The notes under the pieces were generated by a model that was not told where the DNA came from, searched no databases, and worked only from the letters and a program-made list of their open reading frames with translations. From CBDDBK01 sp965225715 (GTDB lineage: Bacteria > Bacteroidota > Bacteroidia > Cytophagales > Flammeovirgaceae): DNA of 64,000 nucleotides. The DNA lies in contig CBDDBK010000002.1 in assembly GCA_965225715.1 (NCBI GenBank), positions 124,001 to 188,000 on the forward strand, written 5' to 3'. Positions 17,342 to 26,835 of this stretch are shown in pieces. The translations under genes and the position numbers were made by a program. Numbering within the stretch: the first letter of the stretch is position 1; each line of letters begins with the position of its first letter.

Positions 17342-18580
17342 CTATATATTGATAATAATATTGGTAATATAGCCCAGGCAGATAATTCCCGATAAGTATA
17401 TAATGAAAAAATACATTGGTGACCGAGGTTTTGTGAATTTTAATTTTTCTACACTTATAATTAGGCTGCAAAAAATAATAGATGTATAGTAAAATGCTAT
17501 TAAAAATCGTAAAAAATACCATGAGCATCTTTTTGTGTGTGTATCAGAATATTTATTTGCCAATAGTATCAAGGGCTTTATCCTTTGTATCTCATACATG
17601 TTGTACAGCCATGTAGGATGGATAAAAGAATTGAGGACTGTGAAAAGTAAAAATAAGCCTCCGGTCCAAGCAAACACTAGCCACTTATCATAACCATAAT
17701 TCCACCAGCATTTTGAAACAGTATTGAAAACAGACCACCAAGACTCCTTCCATATATTTTCTGCTGTCTCTGCCCTGTATTGATAATAAACATCTTTAAA
17801 CTCAATATCTAATTTTTCGTATCCTCTTTTGAAACCGTCTTTTTTCATTTTGTTAAGCAGTTCCTCATAAAGATTCATTTTTTGAACGGGTTCGGTATAT
17901 TCAGGAAAATACAATTCAAATTCATTGTAGGGCAGTTTAATTTTACTGATGTCTGTATCTAAAAGATTAATCTTACAAAATATACCATTGGCTTCTGAAA
18001 TAGAATCTCTTTTTGCAGTGGAAAAGTCTATTTCGCCTTTTAGAGAATCTAAATTGAGGTAAGAAAAGTCAAGTATATCGGGTAAAGTAATGTCATTTAA
18101 AATAACCGTTTCTTTAAAAATGGTGCTTTTAAAATTAATTTTCCCTGAAAATTTCGTTTGAAAAAATTTTACTCCATTTTTAAATTTTGTTTCTGTAAAA
18201 TTAATATTATGAAGTTTTGCGTCACTAAAATTAGGTTGTTTTTCAAAAATACTATGCGAAAAATTAATGGTATTTTTTTTCTTAGATTCCCTTGAATCTA
18301 TTTTATAAAAAGAAGCATCATCTTGAAATTTGCTGTATAAAAAAATAATGTTTCCCTCTTCAAATAATTTAGCATCAATAAAATGTAAAGGACCTAAAAA
18401 AGTATCCCTTTTGAGATTAATTTCGGTATAAATTTTAGAGACATCAAAATTCACTCTACCAAAATGTTTGTTGGAAAAATTAAGATTTTCCTTTATTTCT
18501 TCCCTCGCATAATTTAAATCTTTTTGAGCAAAAACGTTAGAAAAAATAGTAAGTGCTAAAAAAAGGTAGCTTATTTTCAT
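17342..18580 (-). CDS. Pentapeptide-repeat-like membrane protein
   Basis: A 412-residue protein. It has a signal peptide ending near NVFAQ, then a region with periodic A/S-x-F and L/I-x-F pairs (INFSHSIFEKQPNFSDAKLHNINFTETKF). This is the degenerate pentapeptide solenoid (about 30-215). A helical linker and three or four C-terminal membrane helices (about 290-410) follow. Proteins of this plan are common in Bacteroidota; their role is unknown. It is convergent with the duplicated-domain genes. Confidence 0.75.
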   Translation of the reverse strand: MKISYLFLALTIFSNVFAQKDLNYAREEIKENLNFSNKHFGRVNFDVSKIYTEINLKRDTFLGPLHFIDAKLFEEGNIIFLYSKFQDDASFYKIDSRESKKKNTINFSHSIFEKQPNFSDAKLHNINFTETKFKNGVKFFQTKFSGKINFKSTIFKETVILNDITLPDILDFSYLNLDSLKGEIDFSTAKRDSISEANGIFCKINLLDTDISKIKLPYNEFELYFPEYTEPVQKMNLYEELLNKMKKDGFKRGYEKLDIEFKDVYYQYRAETAENIWKESWWSVFNTVSKCWWNYGYDKWLVFAWTGGLFLLFTVLNSFIHPTWLYNMYEIQRIKPLILLANKYSDTHTKRCSWYFLRFLIAFYYTSIIFCSLIISVEKLKFTKPRSPMYFFIIYLSGIICLGYITNIIINI

Positions 18581-18712
18581 AATAATATACAGTTATGGGT
18601 TATAAATAATTGAAAATAAATCAGTTAAACTTTATAAGTTTTAGAATCTTCGTAATTAAGAATAAAGAATTTGCTTAGAAAAAATTTATGCTCCTCAGGC
18701 CTTGTAGTTAAA

Positions 18713-19714
18713 TTAACTGTACTTTATTATTCTTCTTTGCCATTCTTCAAATAAAGGTTTCCAATTTGTGTTTTTGTACCATTCTACTGTTTTCTGGAGG
18801 CTTTCTTGAGTAGAATAGTATTCTTTGGAACTTTGATTATCTATATTTTCAGAAATATAATACGTTTGGGTACAAAACTTTTTGAGTCTGGCTCTAGATA
18901 TAGGAAAATTTTTACCTGTTATTTTAATAAGCAAATCAAAAGGAAAAACCAGTAATTTAGCCAAGCTCAAAGGAAAAAGCATTGGTCTTTTTTTACCCAA
19001 TAGTTTGGCTATAATTTCAGATATTTGATGGCTATAAAGATTTGGGCTTGTTGTATGGTTGTAAATACGCGTTCCTTTTGTCCAATTTTTCATAAATATA
19101 ATTGTGTCATTAACAATATTTTCTACATAAGTAATGGATTTTATGTTTTTCCCATCACCAATATTCATATAAAAACCCGAATCAATTTGTTTGATCAGAT
19201 TAAAGATATTGGCAAAATTATAAGCTCCAAATACAGCAGCTGGACGAATAATTAAGGCAGCTCTTTGCGGGTTTTCTTTTACCCATGCTTGAATGAGTTT
19301 TTCTGCTGCAAGTTTAGAAGCGCCATAAGGCATGTTGGGTTTGGGTATTTGTTTTTCTGTTGCTCCGTTTGCTTCTGCCCCATAAACCGCTACAGAAGAA
19401 TAAAAAATAAATTTATCAATATTATTTTTACTGGCTGCTTCAAGTAAAATAGCTGTTCCATCTCGATTGGTAGAGAAATAATTTTTATGGAAATCTGCAT
19501 GAGTAGCAGCAAGATGAAGTATGGTATCACAGCCTTTCATAGCATCGGTAACTTTTTCTAAATCCTTTATATCGCCTTGAATATAAGTAGATTTATTTTT
19601 TACAAATGGCGGTAAAATATCATAATTGATAATTTTAGTATTATCGTATTTTTGGTGAAAATGCGTACCGATAAAACCAGACCCACCGGTTATAAATAGA
19701 TTATTTACAGACAT
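18713..19714 (-). CDS. NAD-dependent epimerase/dehydratase (nucleotide-sugar)
   Basis: A 333-residue short-chain dehydrogenase of the extended type. The Rossmann loop GGSGFIGTHF is at residues 9-18 and the catalytic Tyr-Lys pair is in MPYGASKLAAEK. Such enzymes modify UDP- or GDP-sugars. It is the last gene of the minus-strand polysaccharide cluster. Its start codon abuts the stop of the glycosyltransferase upstream (shared base at 19714). The exact sugar is not predictable. Confidence 0.92.
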   Translation of the reverse strand: MSVNNLFITGGSGFIGTHFHQKYDNTKIINYDILPPFVKNKSTYIQGDIKDLEKVTDAMKGCDTILHLAATHADFHKNYFSTNRDGTAILLEAASKNNIDKFIFYSSVAVYGAEANGATEKQIPKPNMPYGASKLAAEKLIQAWVKENPQRAALIIRPAAVFGAYNFANIFNLIKQIDSGFYMNIGDGKNIKSITYVENIVNDTIIFMKNWTKGTRIYNHTTSPNLYSHQISEIIAKLLGKKRPMLFPLSLAKLLVFPFDLLIKITGKNFPISRARLKKFCTQTYYISENIDNQSSKEYYSTQESLQKTVEWYKNTNWKPLFEEWQRRIIKYS

Positions 19715-20937
19715 CAGTCGATTGTTTTTTTTAAATAATTTAACATTTTATTAGCCAATTGTTTTCTATCGTAATTTTTAGCTAAGTTTTCACAAGCCTT
19801 TTGACAATTTTTATATAAATCTTTATCCATATATAAATGTAGAAGTTTCTTTAGAAAATCATCTCTATTTTCAGGTTCAAAGCAAATACCTGCCTTATAT
19901 TTTTGTATGATTTTTTGGGCTTCTCCTTCAACTCCAAGCAAAATAGGTTTTCGCATCGCAGCTGCTTCGAATATTTTTGAAGGTATTACCTCTTTAAAAA
20001 CATCATTTTTTTTTAATGGTATCAGAGCTACATCAGCTAAATTAATATAAGAAGCTATATATTCTTTAGAAATAGAATCAAAAAACAAAACATTAGAGAG
20101 TTTTAAGGCTTTGGCTTTAGAAATCATCTTTTTTTTATCTGCTCCATTTCCAATAAACAAGAAAATTATATCCTCATTTTTTTCTATATCTGCTATACTT
20201 TCTATGATAAAAGTAAGTCCTTGAGACATACCATGCGTACCAATATAAGCGACTATAAATTTATTTTTTAAATTGTATTTAGCTAATAGGTTTTCATCTT
20301 TTTTTTGTGCCCAAAAGAAATCCAAATCAACCCCATTAGTCACGATCTCTATTTTTTCTTTTTTAATATTTCTACGGATAAGGTTTTTTTTAAATGCCTG
20401 AGTCACAACAATTATTTTATTAGATTTTCTATAAAGAAAAAGTTCCAGTTTTTCGATCATCTGTAAAAGTCTTTTTTTCTTGATGGCATTTACCGCTTTA
20501 ATGCTATCTGGCCACAAATCTCTTACTTCAAAAACCCAAGGTTTTTTGCGGGATATTGAGAGTAAATAGGCAGATATGGCAGTAAAAAACTGAGGTGAGG
20601 TTGCTATAATAATATCTGTTTTTTGAAATAAACCTAGGCAATAAGCCATAAAAGCAAAGCTCATATAATCCAATATTCTTTTCAAAAAACCTTCATTAGC
20701 AGTCATATAGCTCCATACTCTAATAACACGTATGCCTTCTATATTTTCTTTTTGATAAAGTTTATTTTTATAACCTTTGTAAACTTTGCCTTTAGGATAA
20801 TTAGGGAAACAAGTGATAACCGTTATTTCTATATCATCAGTTTTATTTTTAATCCATTCCTTACAGTGTTCAAAAGTTCGGCGGGCAGGGGCATTAACTT
20901 CTGGAGGAAAGTTATCACTAATAAAAAGAAGTTTCAT
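19714..20937 (-). CDS. Glycosyltransferase, WbuB-like (GT4)
   Basis: A 407-residue GT-B glycosyltransferase for surface polysaccharide assembly. The N-terminal domain begins MKLLFISDNFPPEVNAPARR, typical of WbuB/WcaI enzymes. The C-terminal nucleotide-sugar domain has YIGTHGMSQGL and later PSKIFEAAAMRKPIL, the E-x7-E type donor site. It follows the heparinase-like gene by 11 bases and overlaps the epimerase by one base. Confidence 0.92.
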   Translation of the reverse strand: MKLLFISDNFPPEVNAPARRTFEHCKEWIKNKTDDIEITVITCFPNYPKGKVYKGYKNKLYQKENIEGIRVIRVWSYMTANEGFLKRILDYMSFAFMAYCLGLFQKTDIIIATSPQFFTAISAYLLSISRKKPWVFEVRDLWPDSIKAVNAIKKKRLLQMIEKLELFLYRKSNKIIVVTQAFKKNLIRRNIKKEKIEIVTNGVDLDFFWAQKKDENLLAKYNLKNKFIVAYIGTHGMSQGLTFIIESIADIEKNEDIIFLFIGNGADKKKMISKAKALKLSNVLFFDSISKEYIASYINLADVALIPLKKNDVFKEVIPSKIFEAAAMRKPILLGVEGEAQKIIQKYKAGICFEPENRDDFLKKLLHLYMDKDLYKNCQKACENLAKNYDRKQLANKMLNYLKKTID

Positions 20938-20948
20938 TAATATATTGA

Positions 20949-22526
20949 TTACAAATAAATTGAAGTTTCTAAATCTTTGATAAAAGTGACTATAATTTTC
21001 TTGGCTTTTATAACATGATTAAAACCCAAAGCATAATCAAAAGCTACTATTTTAATATCATGATAATTTTTAAAAATAAGCTTACTTTCTCCACATACTA
21101 TTTCACTTCCGTTTTGTTTTAATTTTATATCAGGATAAAAATGAAAAAAAGCTTTTGCTTCTTTTTTCTTTTTCGAAAAATTAAAAACTTGGTCTTTTAC
21201 AATCAGTGTATTAAAATCATATTTAAAACTTCGGATATGCTTGCATTTAATTTTTTCATAGCCATCATGACTAGCTTTTATAAAACCTTTTTTTTCTTCT
21301 AATATTTTGGGATAAGCTCTTCGAGCAACCCTAAAACTATGCCATACTTCGGACTGTTCGTGCTCGGCTATTTGAACTGTGTTATGAGCAGATGTACTTC
21401 TCTGATAAGCCCGTATAGGGTTGTTTTCATAAGTAGAAATACCGGTATCAACAATAAACGGTTTTTGATTTTTGTACAAAATAAAATTCAGAGTATCGCT
21501 ATGGGCATGACCTGGTATATAATCCGGACCTATTTTAGCAAAGTCAATAAACAATTCGTATGTTGAGGTATTAATTTTACGGTATCCAGAATCTTCAAGA
21601 CAAATTGGGTAGGGTAATGTTGGTAAATTTAAGTATTTGGCATATTTTAATAATTCTTGAGAATTTGCTGAAATACCAAATCCAGAATCATTAACCATAG
21701 GTATATCCCCATTTTTAAAGGTCACTGCCTCCAGCCACTGTCCCATTTTACTGGCCTTTTTTCTTAAAACCAGGCATAAACCATCATCATTTTTCCATTT
21801 ATTATTTTCTAATAGCCTAATACAATCCAAAAGCCGTCTGAATAGTATTTGATGATACATTGGAGATAGTTCGAAATGAGCACCATCGCTTAGGATTTGT
21901 TCTTCTAATTCGGCTTCAAGTATTTTTTTTGCCTTGGCATAAAACCCATCATCTCTAAAATAATAAGCCCCGAAAAGTAAAGAAAAAGCATTTTCCAAGA
22001 GATGATTTCCTAATAAATGATACTCTAAATTGTGAATTAAGCGTTGATAACCGTTGTATAAATATTGATTAATATTTTGATTTTGAATGTTGTTCTTACA
22101 TAAAAACTTTATCCAATTCAGGCTTCTTAATGAAGTAGGATAGGCATCTTTTCCACTTGTAAGATGAGTATGTTTTGAAATATAATCTTTTATTAAAAGG
22201 AGCGCTTCTTGAGGATTAATATTTTCTTGTATTAAAAAATCAAAATAATTCAGGTTATAGAGCCATAACTTTCCAAATTTTGAATAATTCCAATCAATAT
22301 TATCGTAAAACGTTTTTTTTAAATTTAAAAAGTCAAAGGTATTTCTATCAACTAAAGTAGGTGCATTAAAAAGAAAATCAGCCCATATCAAGGGTTTTAC
22401 TTTTTGGTTTAGAGGTTTGGTATATTCTTTTTTTAAAAATTTAGATCGTATAAAATAGTAGATACGAAAATAAATTTGTTGGATTTTTAAAAATTTAATG
22501 GTGTTATATAGTCTTAGTATTTTCAT
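20949..22526 (-). CDS. Heparinase II/III-like (alginate lyase family) protein
   Basis: A 525-residue protein. An N-terminal all-alpha toroid domain has GNHLLENAFSLLFGAYYF (about 165-190). The C-terminal beta-sandwich has the GHAHSDTLNFILYKN motif typical of heparinase II/III. No signal peptide is visible. Genes like this are standard in Bacteroidota O-antigen and exopolysaccharide loci beside WbuB-like transferases, where they may trim or modify the polymer. The activity itself is inferred. Confidence 0.88.
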   Translation of the reverse strand: MKILRLYNTIKFLKIQQIYFRIYYFIRSKFLKKEYTKPLNQKVKPLIWADFLFNAPTLVDRNTFDFLNLKKTFYDNIDWNYSKFGKLWLYNLNYFDFLIQENINPQEALLLIKDYISKHTHLTSGKDAYPTSLRSLNWIKFLCKNNIQNQNINQYLYNGYQRLIHNLEYHLLGNHLLENAFSLLFGAYYFRDDGFYAKAKKILEAELEEQILSDGAHFELSPMYHQILFRRLLDCIRLLENNKWKNDDGLCLVLRKKASKMGQWLEAVTFKNGDIPMVNDSGFGISANSQELLKYAKYLNLPTLPYPICLEDSGYRKINTSTYELFIDFAKIGPDYIPGHAHSDTLNFILYKNQKPFIVDTGISTYENNPIRAYQRSTSAHNTVQIAEHEQSEVWHSFRVARRAYPKILEEKKGFIKASHDGYEKIKCKHIRSFKYDFNTLIVKDQVFNFSKKKKEAKAFFHFYPDIKLKQNGSEIVCGESKLIFKNYHDIKIVAFDYALGFNHVIKAKKIIVTFIKDLETSIYL

Positions 22527-22530
22527 GGGA

Positions 22531-23259
22531 TTACCCTAATCTATTCTTTTTTTGAAAAGAAGATATAATAAGAATTTTAAAATAGTCAAGTGAAAATAAG
22601 TTGACAATTCTTTCATAAAGAATACCTAATATATAAACCATAAAAAATAGTCTTAAATATTCAGGTCTTTTTTCATAAAAAATGAAGTTTTTTTCCAAGA
22701 AACCAACTTTTTTAAATTGGTTCATTTGCTGCAAACGACTATTCAATTTATATACCGTTGGGAAAGTATCATCTTCTTCTCTACCCCTAAGTTTATTATA
22801 AAATTTATGGAAAGATGTCGGTGTCCATGAAGCAATACGTGGCATATAATGATTTTTATTAGGGGTTTTATTAATAAAAAATCCACCTGGTTTTAGAACT
22901 CGGTGTATTTCTTTTAGAAAAGTAGTTGGATTATCTATATGTTCAAGAACATTATCACTAAATACTATATCAAAAGTATTATCTTGGAAAAAAGGCATAT
23001 TATCTGCCAAACCGACATATCCCTTATCTAGAAAAGAATTTTGATTAACACGCCTATCGGGGTCGATTCCATAAACAGCTTGGCATTTATCTTTAAAATT
23101 CATTTCTTTAACGTACCCTGAGCCAGCACCCACTTCTAAAACTTTAGAATTTGGTTTCAAATAATCTAATAAAATTTCTCTAAACAATTTGTTGTCCCAA
23201 TTGTTTGAATAGTTTTTATAAAAAAATTTGTCCATCCAATTAACTATTTTTTTATTCAT
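22531..23259 (-). CDS. Class I SAM-dependent methyltransferase
   Basis: A 242-residue methyltransferase. Motif I is VLEVGAGSGYVKE (about 39-51). The acidic ribose-binding residue is in YGIDPDRR, and post-motif FDIVFSDNVLEHIDNP marks the UbiE/Methyltransf_11 type. It lies in the polysaccharide cluster 4 bases upstream of the heparinase-like gene, so a sugar or lipid-carrier substrate is likely. A slippage-prone A tract near the start is in frame. Confidence 0.9.
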   Translation of the reverse strand: MNKKIVNWMDKFFYKNYSNNWDNKLFREILLDYLKPNSKVLEVGAGSGYVKEMNFKDKCQAVYGIDPDRRVNQNSFLDKGYVGLADNMPFFQDNTFDIVFSDNVLEHIDNPTTFLKEIHRVLKPGGFFINKTPNKNHYMPRIASWTPTSFHKFYNKLRGREEDDTFPTVYKLNSRLQQMNQFKKVGFLEKNFIFYEKRPEYLRLFFMVYILGILYERIVNLFSLDYFKILIISSFQKKNRLG

Positions 23260-23335
23260 AGGAATCTCTATTATTTAAATTATATTTTGATATCTTATTT
23301 TTAAACTCATTCATAACATTGCTAAAATGTTTATT

Positions 23336-25453
23336 TTAAATATCTATCCATCGGTTTTGTTTAAGTGATTCTAAGGCTGCAAAAGATGTTTTCGTTGTGT
23401 TTATAATTTCATGAAAAGCAATGATAGGGGTCCCTCCTATTTTTTGCTGTTTAATAAGCATTTCAAATTGTTTATAATGCCCTTTATTTTGCCTTGAAGA
23501 GATACTCTTTTTTCCTTTAAAACCAAACAATTTTAAACTTCTCCAATTAGCCATAATTAATGTTCGCTCTTGGCTATAAACTTCTATTCGTTCTTTTGAA
23601 TAAGCTTTGCTCCCATTGGAAAAATAGTTGATGACAGCATTGGTACCATTTTGATAATGAAGTAAAATACTGGCATTATCAGTATTTTCTTTAGGCTGTA
23701 AACCCATAGCATTCATACAAACTTTTTTTACAATACTTCCTGACAAGTAGGTACATAAATCGATATAATGGCAGGCTTCTCCGATTATCCTTCCTCCTCC
23801 AACTTCCATATCATGCAACCATACTTCTGAAGGTATAAATCCGGCATTCATGGTAGCAATAATATTAATAGGTGTATTTTCCCCGTCTATTAATTGTTTC
23901 ATTTTTAGAGATAAAGGCGCAAATCGTCTGTTAAAACCTACTGAAAGACTGACATTTTGTTTGTCGTAAACTGTTTCAATTTCATTGAGTTCGGTTTGAT
24001 TAAGGGCTAAAGGTTTTTCGACAAAAACACTTTTTTGAGCCTTCAAAGCTTCTAAAACCATAGGTGCGTGTAGATTATGTTTCGGTGTTATAAACACCAA
24101 ATCTACATCTTTATCTTTTAAAATTTCTTTGTAATCCGATGTAGAATTTGCAATTTGAAACCGCTTGGCTAACATAGTTGAAGATAAACCACCTGAACTG
24201 GCAATATATTTAATATCAGCATTTAACTTTTTTAAACATGGCAGTATCATAGCACTTGTAAAATTACCAGCCCCAATAATTCCAATAACTCCTTTTCTAC
24301 TTTCAAAAGATTTTTGACTAATCTTAACAAGCGATACAGGTTCTGTAGAATTGGTATAGTTAATAATTGAAGCAATCGCTTTCGAATGCTTCATATCGCT
24401 GTATATTTTTTGATAATCTGCTAAGTCTACACTTTGGGTAATTAAAGGTTTAACATCTAATTTTTTTTCAGCTATAGCTTTTAAAATAGTTTCGAAATTT
24501 CTTTTTTCTGTCCAACGTACATAAGCAATTGGATAATCTAATCCTTTTTGTTCGTAATTTTCATCGTATCTTCCTGGTCCATAAGAGCAAGATACTTGAA
24601 AAGAAATTTCTTTTTTATAAAAATCAGCTCTACTAATATCCAATCCAATTACACCAACCAAAATAATCCTGCCTTTTTTTCGACACATATTAGCTGCTTG
24701 AGCAATAATTTTATTGCTTTTATTAGATGCAGTAATAATAATACCGTCAGCACCAACTTCATTGGTATAAGCTTCTACCACTTTAATTTGGTCGCTACCT
24801 TCATTAGGCTTTAAAGCAATTATACCTTTTTCTTGAGCGATTTTAATTTTTTCTGAATCAAAATCAAAACCTATCACCCGACAACCATTAGCTATTAACA
24901 ATTCAGCAGTAAGCAAGCCTATTAAGCCTAAGCCAATGACTACAATTGTTTCTCCAAAAGTGGGATTTAATAATCGAATGCCTTGTAGTCCAATAGATCC
25001 AATCACAGTAAATACGGCTTCTTCATCGCTTACCTTATCAGGTATTTTAGCTACAAGATTTTTAGAGACCAACACATATTCGGCGTGGTTACCATTAGAA
25101 ACCACCCTATCGCCAATTTTAAATTCAGATACGCCTTTTCCAACAGATACTACTTTTCCAACATTGCAATACCCCAAGGGTAAAGGCTGATTCAATTTAT
25201 TAAAAACAGAATCTATAGTCGGTTTTAGCCCATCAGTTTTTATTTTATCCACTACCATTTTTACCTTATCCGGTTGTTGTTTTGCCTTTTGGATAAAATT
25301 TGCTTTCCCGAATTCTACAAGCATACGCTCTGTACCAAGAGAGACCAAGGTTTTACTTGTTTTGATCAATACATATCCCGATTTGATTAAAGGGACAGGT
25401 ACTTCTTGCAATAAGGTATCTCCTTTTTTAAGATCTTGAATGATTTGTTTCAT
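23336..25453 (-). CDS. Bi-domain oxidoreductase: zinc-type alcohol dehydrogenase fused to Gfo/Idh/MocA
   Basis: A 705-residue fusion. Residues 1-350 are a medium-chain dehydrogenase with NAD loop GLGLIGLLTAELL and GDRVVSNGNHAEYVLV. Residues about 385-705 are a Gfo/Idh/MocA domain with GIIGAGNF and the FVEKPLAL catalytic-Lys motif. Such fusions are typical of polysaccharide loci next to heparinase-like genes and are expected to oxidise sugars. The start overlaps the HisF-like gene by 4 bases, so translation is probably coupled. Confidence 0.93.
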   Translation of the reverse strand: MKQIIQDLKKGDTLLQEVPVPLIKSGYVLIKTSKTLVSLGTERMLVEFGKANFIQKAKQQPDKVKMVVDKIKTDGLKPTIDSVFNKLNQPLPLGYCNVGKVVSVGKGVSEFKIGDRVVSNGNHAEYVLVSKNLVAKIPDKVSDEEAVFTVIGSIGLQGIRLLNPTFGETIVVIGLGLIGLLTAELLIANGCRVIGFDFDSEKIKIAQEKGIIALKPNEGSDQIKVVEAYTNEVGADGIIITASNKSNKIIAQAANMCRKKGRIILVGVIGLDISRADFYKKEISFQVSCSYGPGRYDENYEQKGLDYPIAYVRWTEKRNFETILKAIAEKKLDVKPLITQSVDLADYQKIYSDMKHSKAIASIINYTNSTEPVSLVKISQKSFESRKGVIGIIGAGNFTSAMILPCLKKLNADIKYIASSGGLSSTMLAKRFQIANSTSDYKEILKDKDVDLVFITPKHNLHAPMVLEALKAQKSVFVEKPLALNQTELNEIETVYDKQNVSLSVGFNRRFAPLSLKMKQLIDGENTPINIIATMNAGFIPSEVWLHDMEVGGGRIIGEACHYIDLCTYLSGSIVKKVCMNAMGLQPKENTDNASILLHYQNGTNAVINYFSNGSKAYSKERIEVYSQERTLIMANWRSLKLFGFKGKKSISSRQNKGHYKQFEMLIKQQKIGGTPIIAFHEIINTTKTSFAALESLKQNRWIDI

Positions 25454-26217
25454 GACTGTATTAAAATATTGCGTTCATTTCGATTGGGGTAGTTAACTAG
25501 AACAGCTTTGTATTTTCCTTTGAAAACAAAAAGGCTACCTGCTGCTATACCTATAATCTTATATTTTTGAATGAGTTCTTTAATATGATTTATATGCCCT
25601 GCACCACCTAAAACAGTTATAGGGATATTGATATTGGCTCTGATGAGTTCAATTAATTTTAAATCATAACCTTTCATGAATCCATCATTATCTACAGAAT
25701 TAATCAATAGTTCTCCTATACCTAATGTTTCCAAATATTTGGAAAATGTTATAAGGTTTTTATCTGTGGCTACTGTAGCATTGTGAGTATAAATTTGATA
25801 CTTATTAAAAAACCCTTTCTTTTTTATATCTAAAACTGCTATAATACTTTGGCTACCTATAACTTTAACCAATTCACCAATTAACTCTGGATGATCAATA
25901 AAAGCACTACTTAAAGCTACTTTTTCTACGCCAAGACTAATTATTTTTTTGGCTTGCTCTATTGTCTTAATCCCTCCTCCATAACATAAAGGCATTCGAC
26001 ATTCTGTGGCGATATTTTTGATCATCGTATAGTCGGGTTCTCTATTCTGAGTAGTTGCCTCAATATCTAAAACAATCAGTTCATCTACCTCTTTTTCATT
26101 GAATATTTTAATGGTATTTATAGGATCTCCTACATATTTAGGATTTTTAAAGTTTACCGTCTTTACCAAGCCTTTATTTTTTATCAATAGACAAGGTATT
26201 ATTCTAGGTCTTAACAT
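25450..26217 (-). CDS. hisF: HisF2/WbuZ-type acetamidino-sugar synthesis protein
   Basis: A 255-residue TIM barrel of the HisF family working with the HisH-like glutaminase to supply ammonia to the sugar amidotransferase. It is not the histidine enzyme. The first catalytic Asp of true HisF (IPCLD) is replaced here (RIIPCLLIKN), while the second Asp is kept in AVLDIKK. There are no other his genes nearby. The gene order HisF-HisH-amidotransferase matches the WbpG/HisH2/HisF2 sets of O-antigen loci. Confidence 0.92.
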   Translation of the reverse strand: MLRPRIIPCLLIKNKGLVKTVNFKNPKYVGDPINTIKIFNEKEVDELIVLDIEATTQNREPDYTMIKNIATECRMPLCYGGGIKTIEQAKKIISLGVEKVALSSAFIDHPELIGELVKVIGSQSIIAVLDIKKKGFFNKYQIYTHNATVATDKNLITFSKYLETLGIGELLINSVDNDGFMKGYDLKLIELIRANINIPITVLGGAGHINHIKELIQKYKIIGIAAGSLFVFKGKYKAVLVNYPNRNERNILIQS

Positions 26218-26220
26218 ATT

Positions 26221-26835
26221 TTATAGCATTGCAAAATTTCTGAATAATTCTATTCCATTGTTATGACTTTTTTCAGGATGAAATTGAACTCCATAAATAG
26301 TATCTTTATAAACAGCAGAAACAAAGGTTTTTCCATAGTTTGTCTGGGTCAATATATTTGAGTCATGATCAGGTGAAAAATAATAGGTGTGTAAAAAGTA
26401 AAAACCTCGTTCTTTATTAATATTTTTTAATAGGTTATGTTTTACAGGACTTGTAATACTATTCCAACCCATATGGGGCCAATAAGGCTTATGGGTAAAG
26501 TCAGCAGTATCTATTTTTTTTACCGTAGCACTTATCCAATTTAAACCTTCAAGTTTCCCTTCTTCACTTTTTTTTGCCATAATTTGCATACCCACACAAA
26601 TACCAAGTATAGGTATTTTTTTTTTAAGAACTAAACTGTTTAATTGTTTCTTAAAACCTGATTCTATAAGCTGACTCATAGTATAATCAAAAGCGCCTAC
26701 ACCGGGTAAGATCATTTTTGTAGCCGAATGTAAATCTTCAGGTTTATCAGCAATAGAATAGTTGATATTCAATCTTTTATAAATATTGGCTATGGCTTGA
26801 ACATTACCAGAACCATAATTAATGATTTTTATCAT
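26221..26835 (-). CDS. hisH: HisH2/WbuY-type glutamine amidotransferase
   Basis: A 204-residue class I glutaminase. The nucleophile elbow is GICVGMQIM (Cys about 80) and the His/Glu pair is in YGVQFHPEKSH. It releases ammonia for the barrel partner encoded 3 bases downstream. Its start overlaps the amidotransferase stop by 4 bases, so the three genes form one translational block. A run of ten A residues in the coding strand near KKKIPILG could slip but is in frame. Confidence 0.94.
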   Translation of the reverse strand: MIKIINYGSGNVQAIANIYKRLNINYSIADKPEDLHSATKMILPGVGAFDYTMSQLIESGFKKQLNSLVLKKKIPILGICVGMQIMAKKSEEGKLEGLNWISATVKKIDTADFTHKPYWPHMGWNSITSPVKHNLLKNINKERGFYFLHTYYFSPDHDSNILTQTNYGKTFVSAVYKDTIYGVQFHPEKSHNNGIELFRNFAML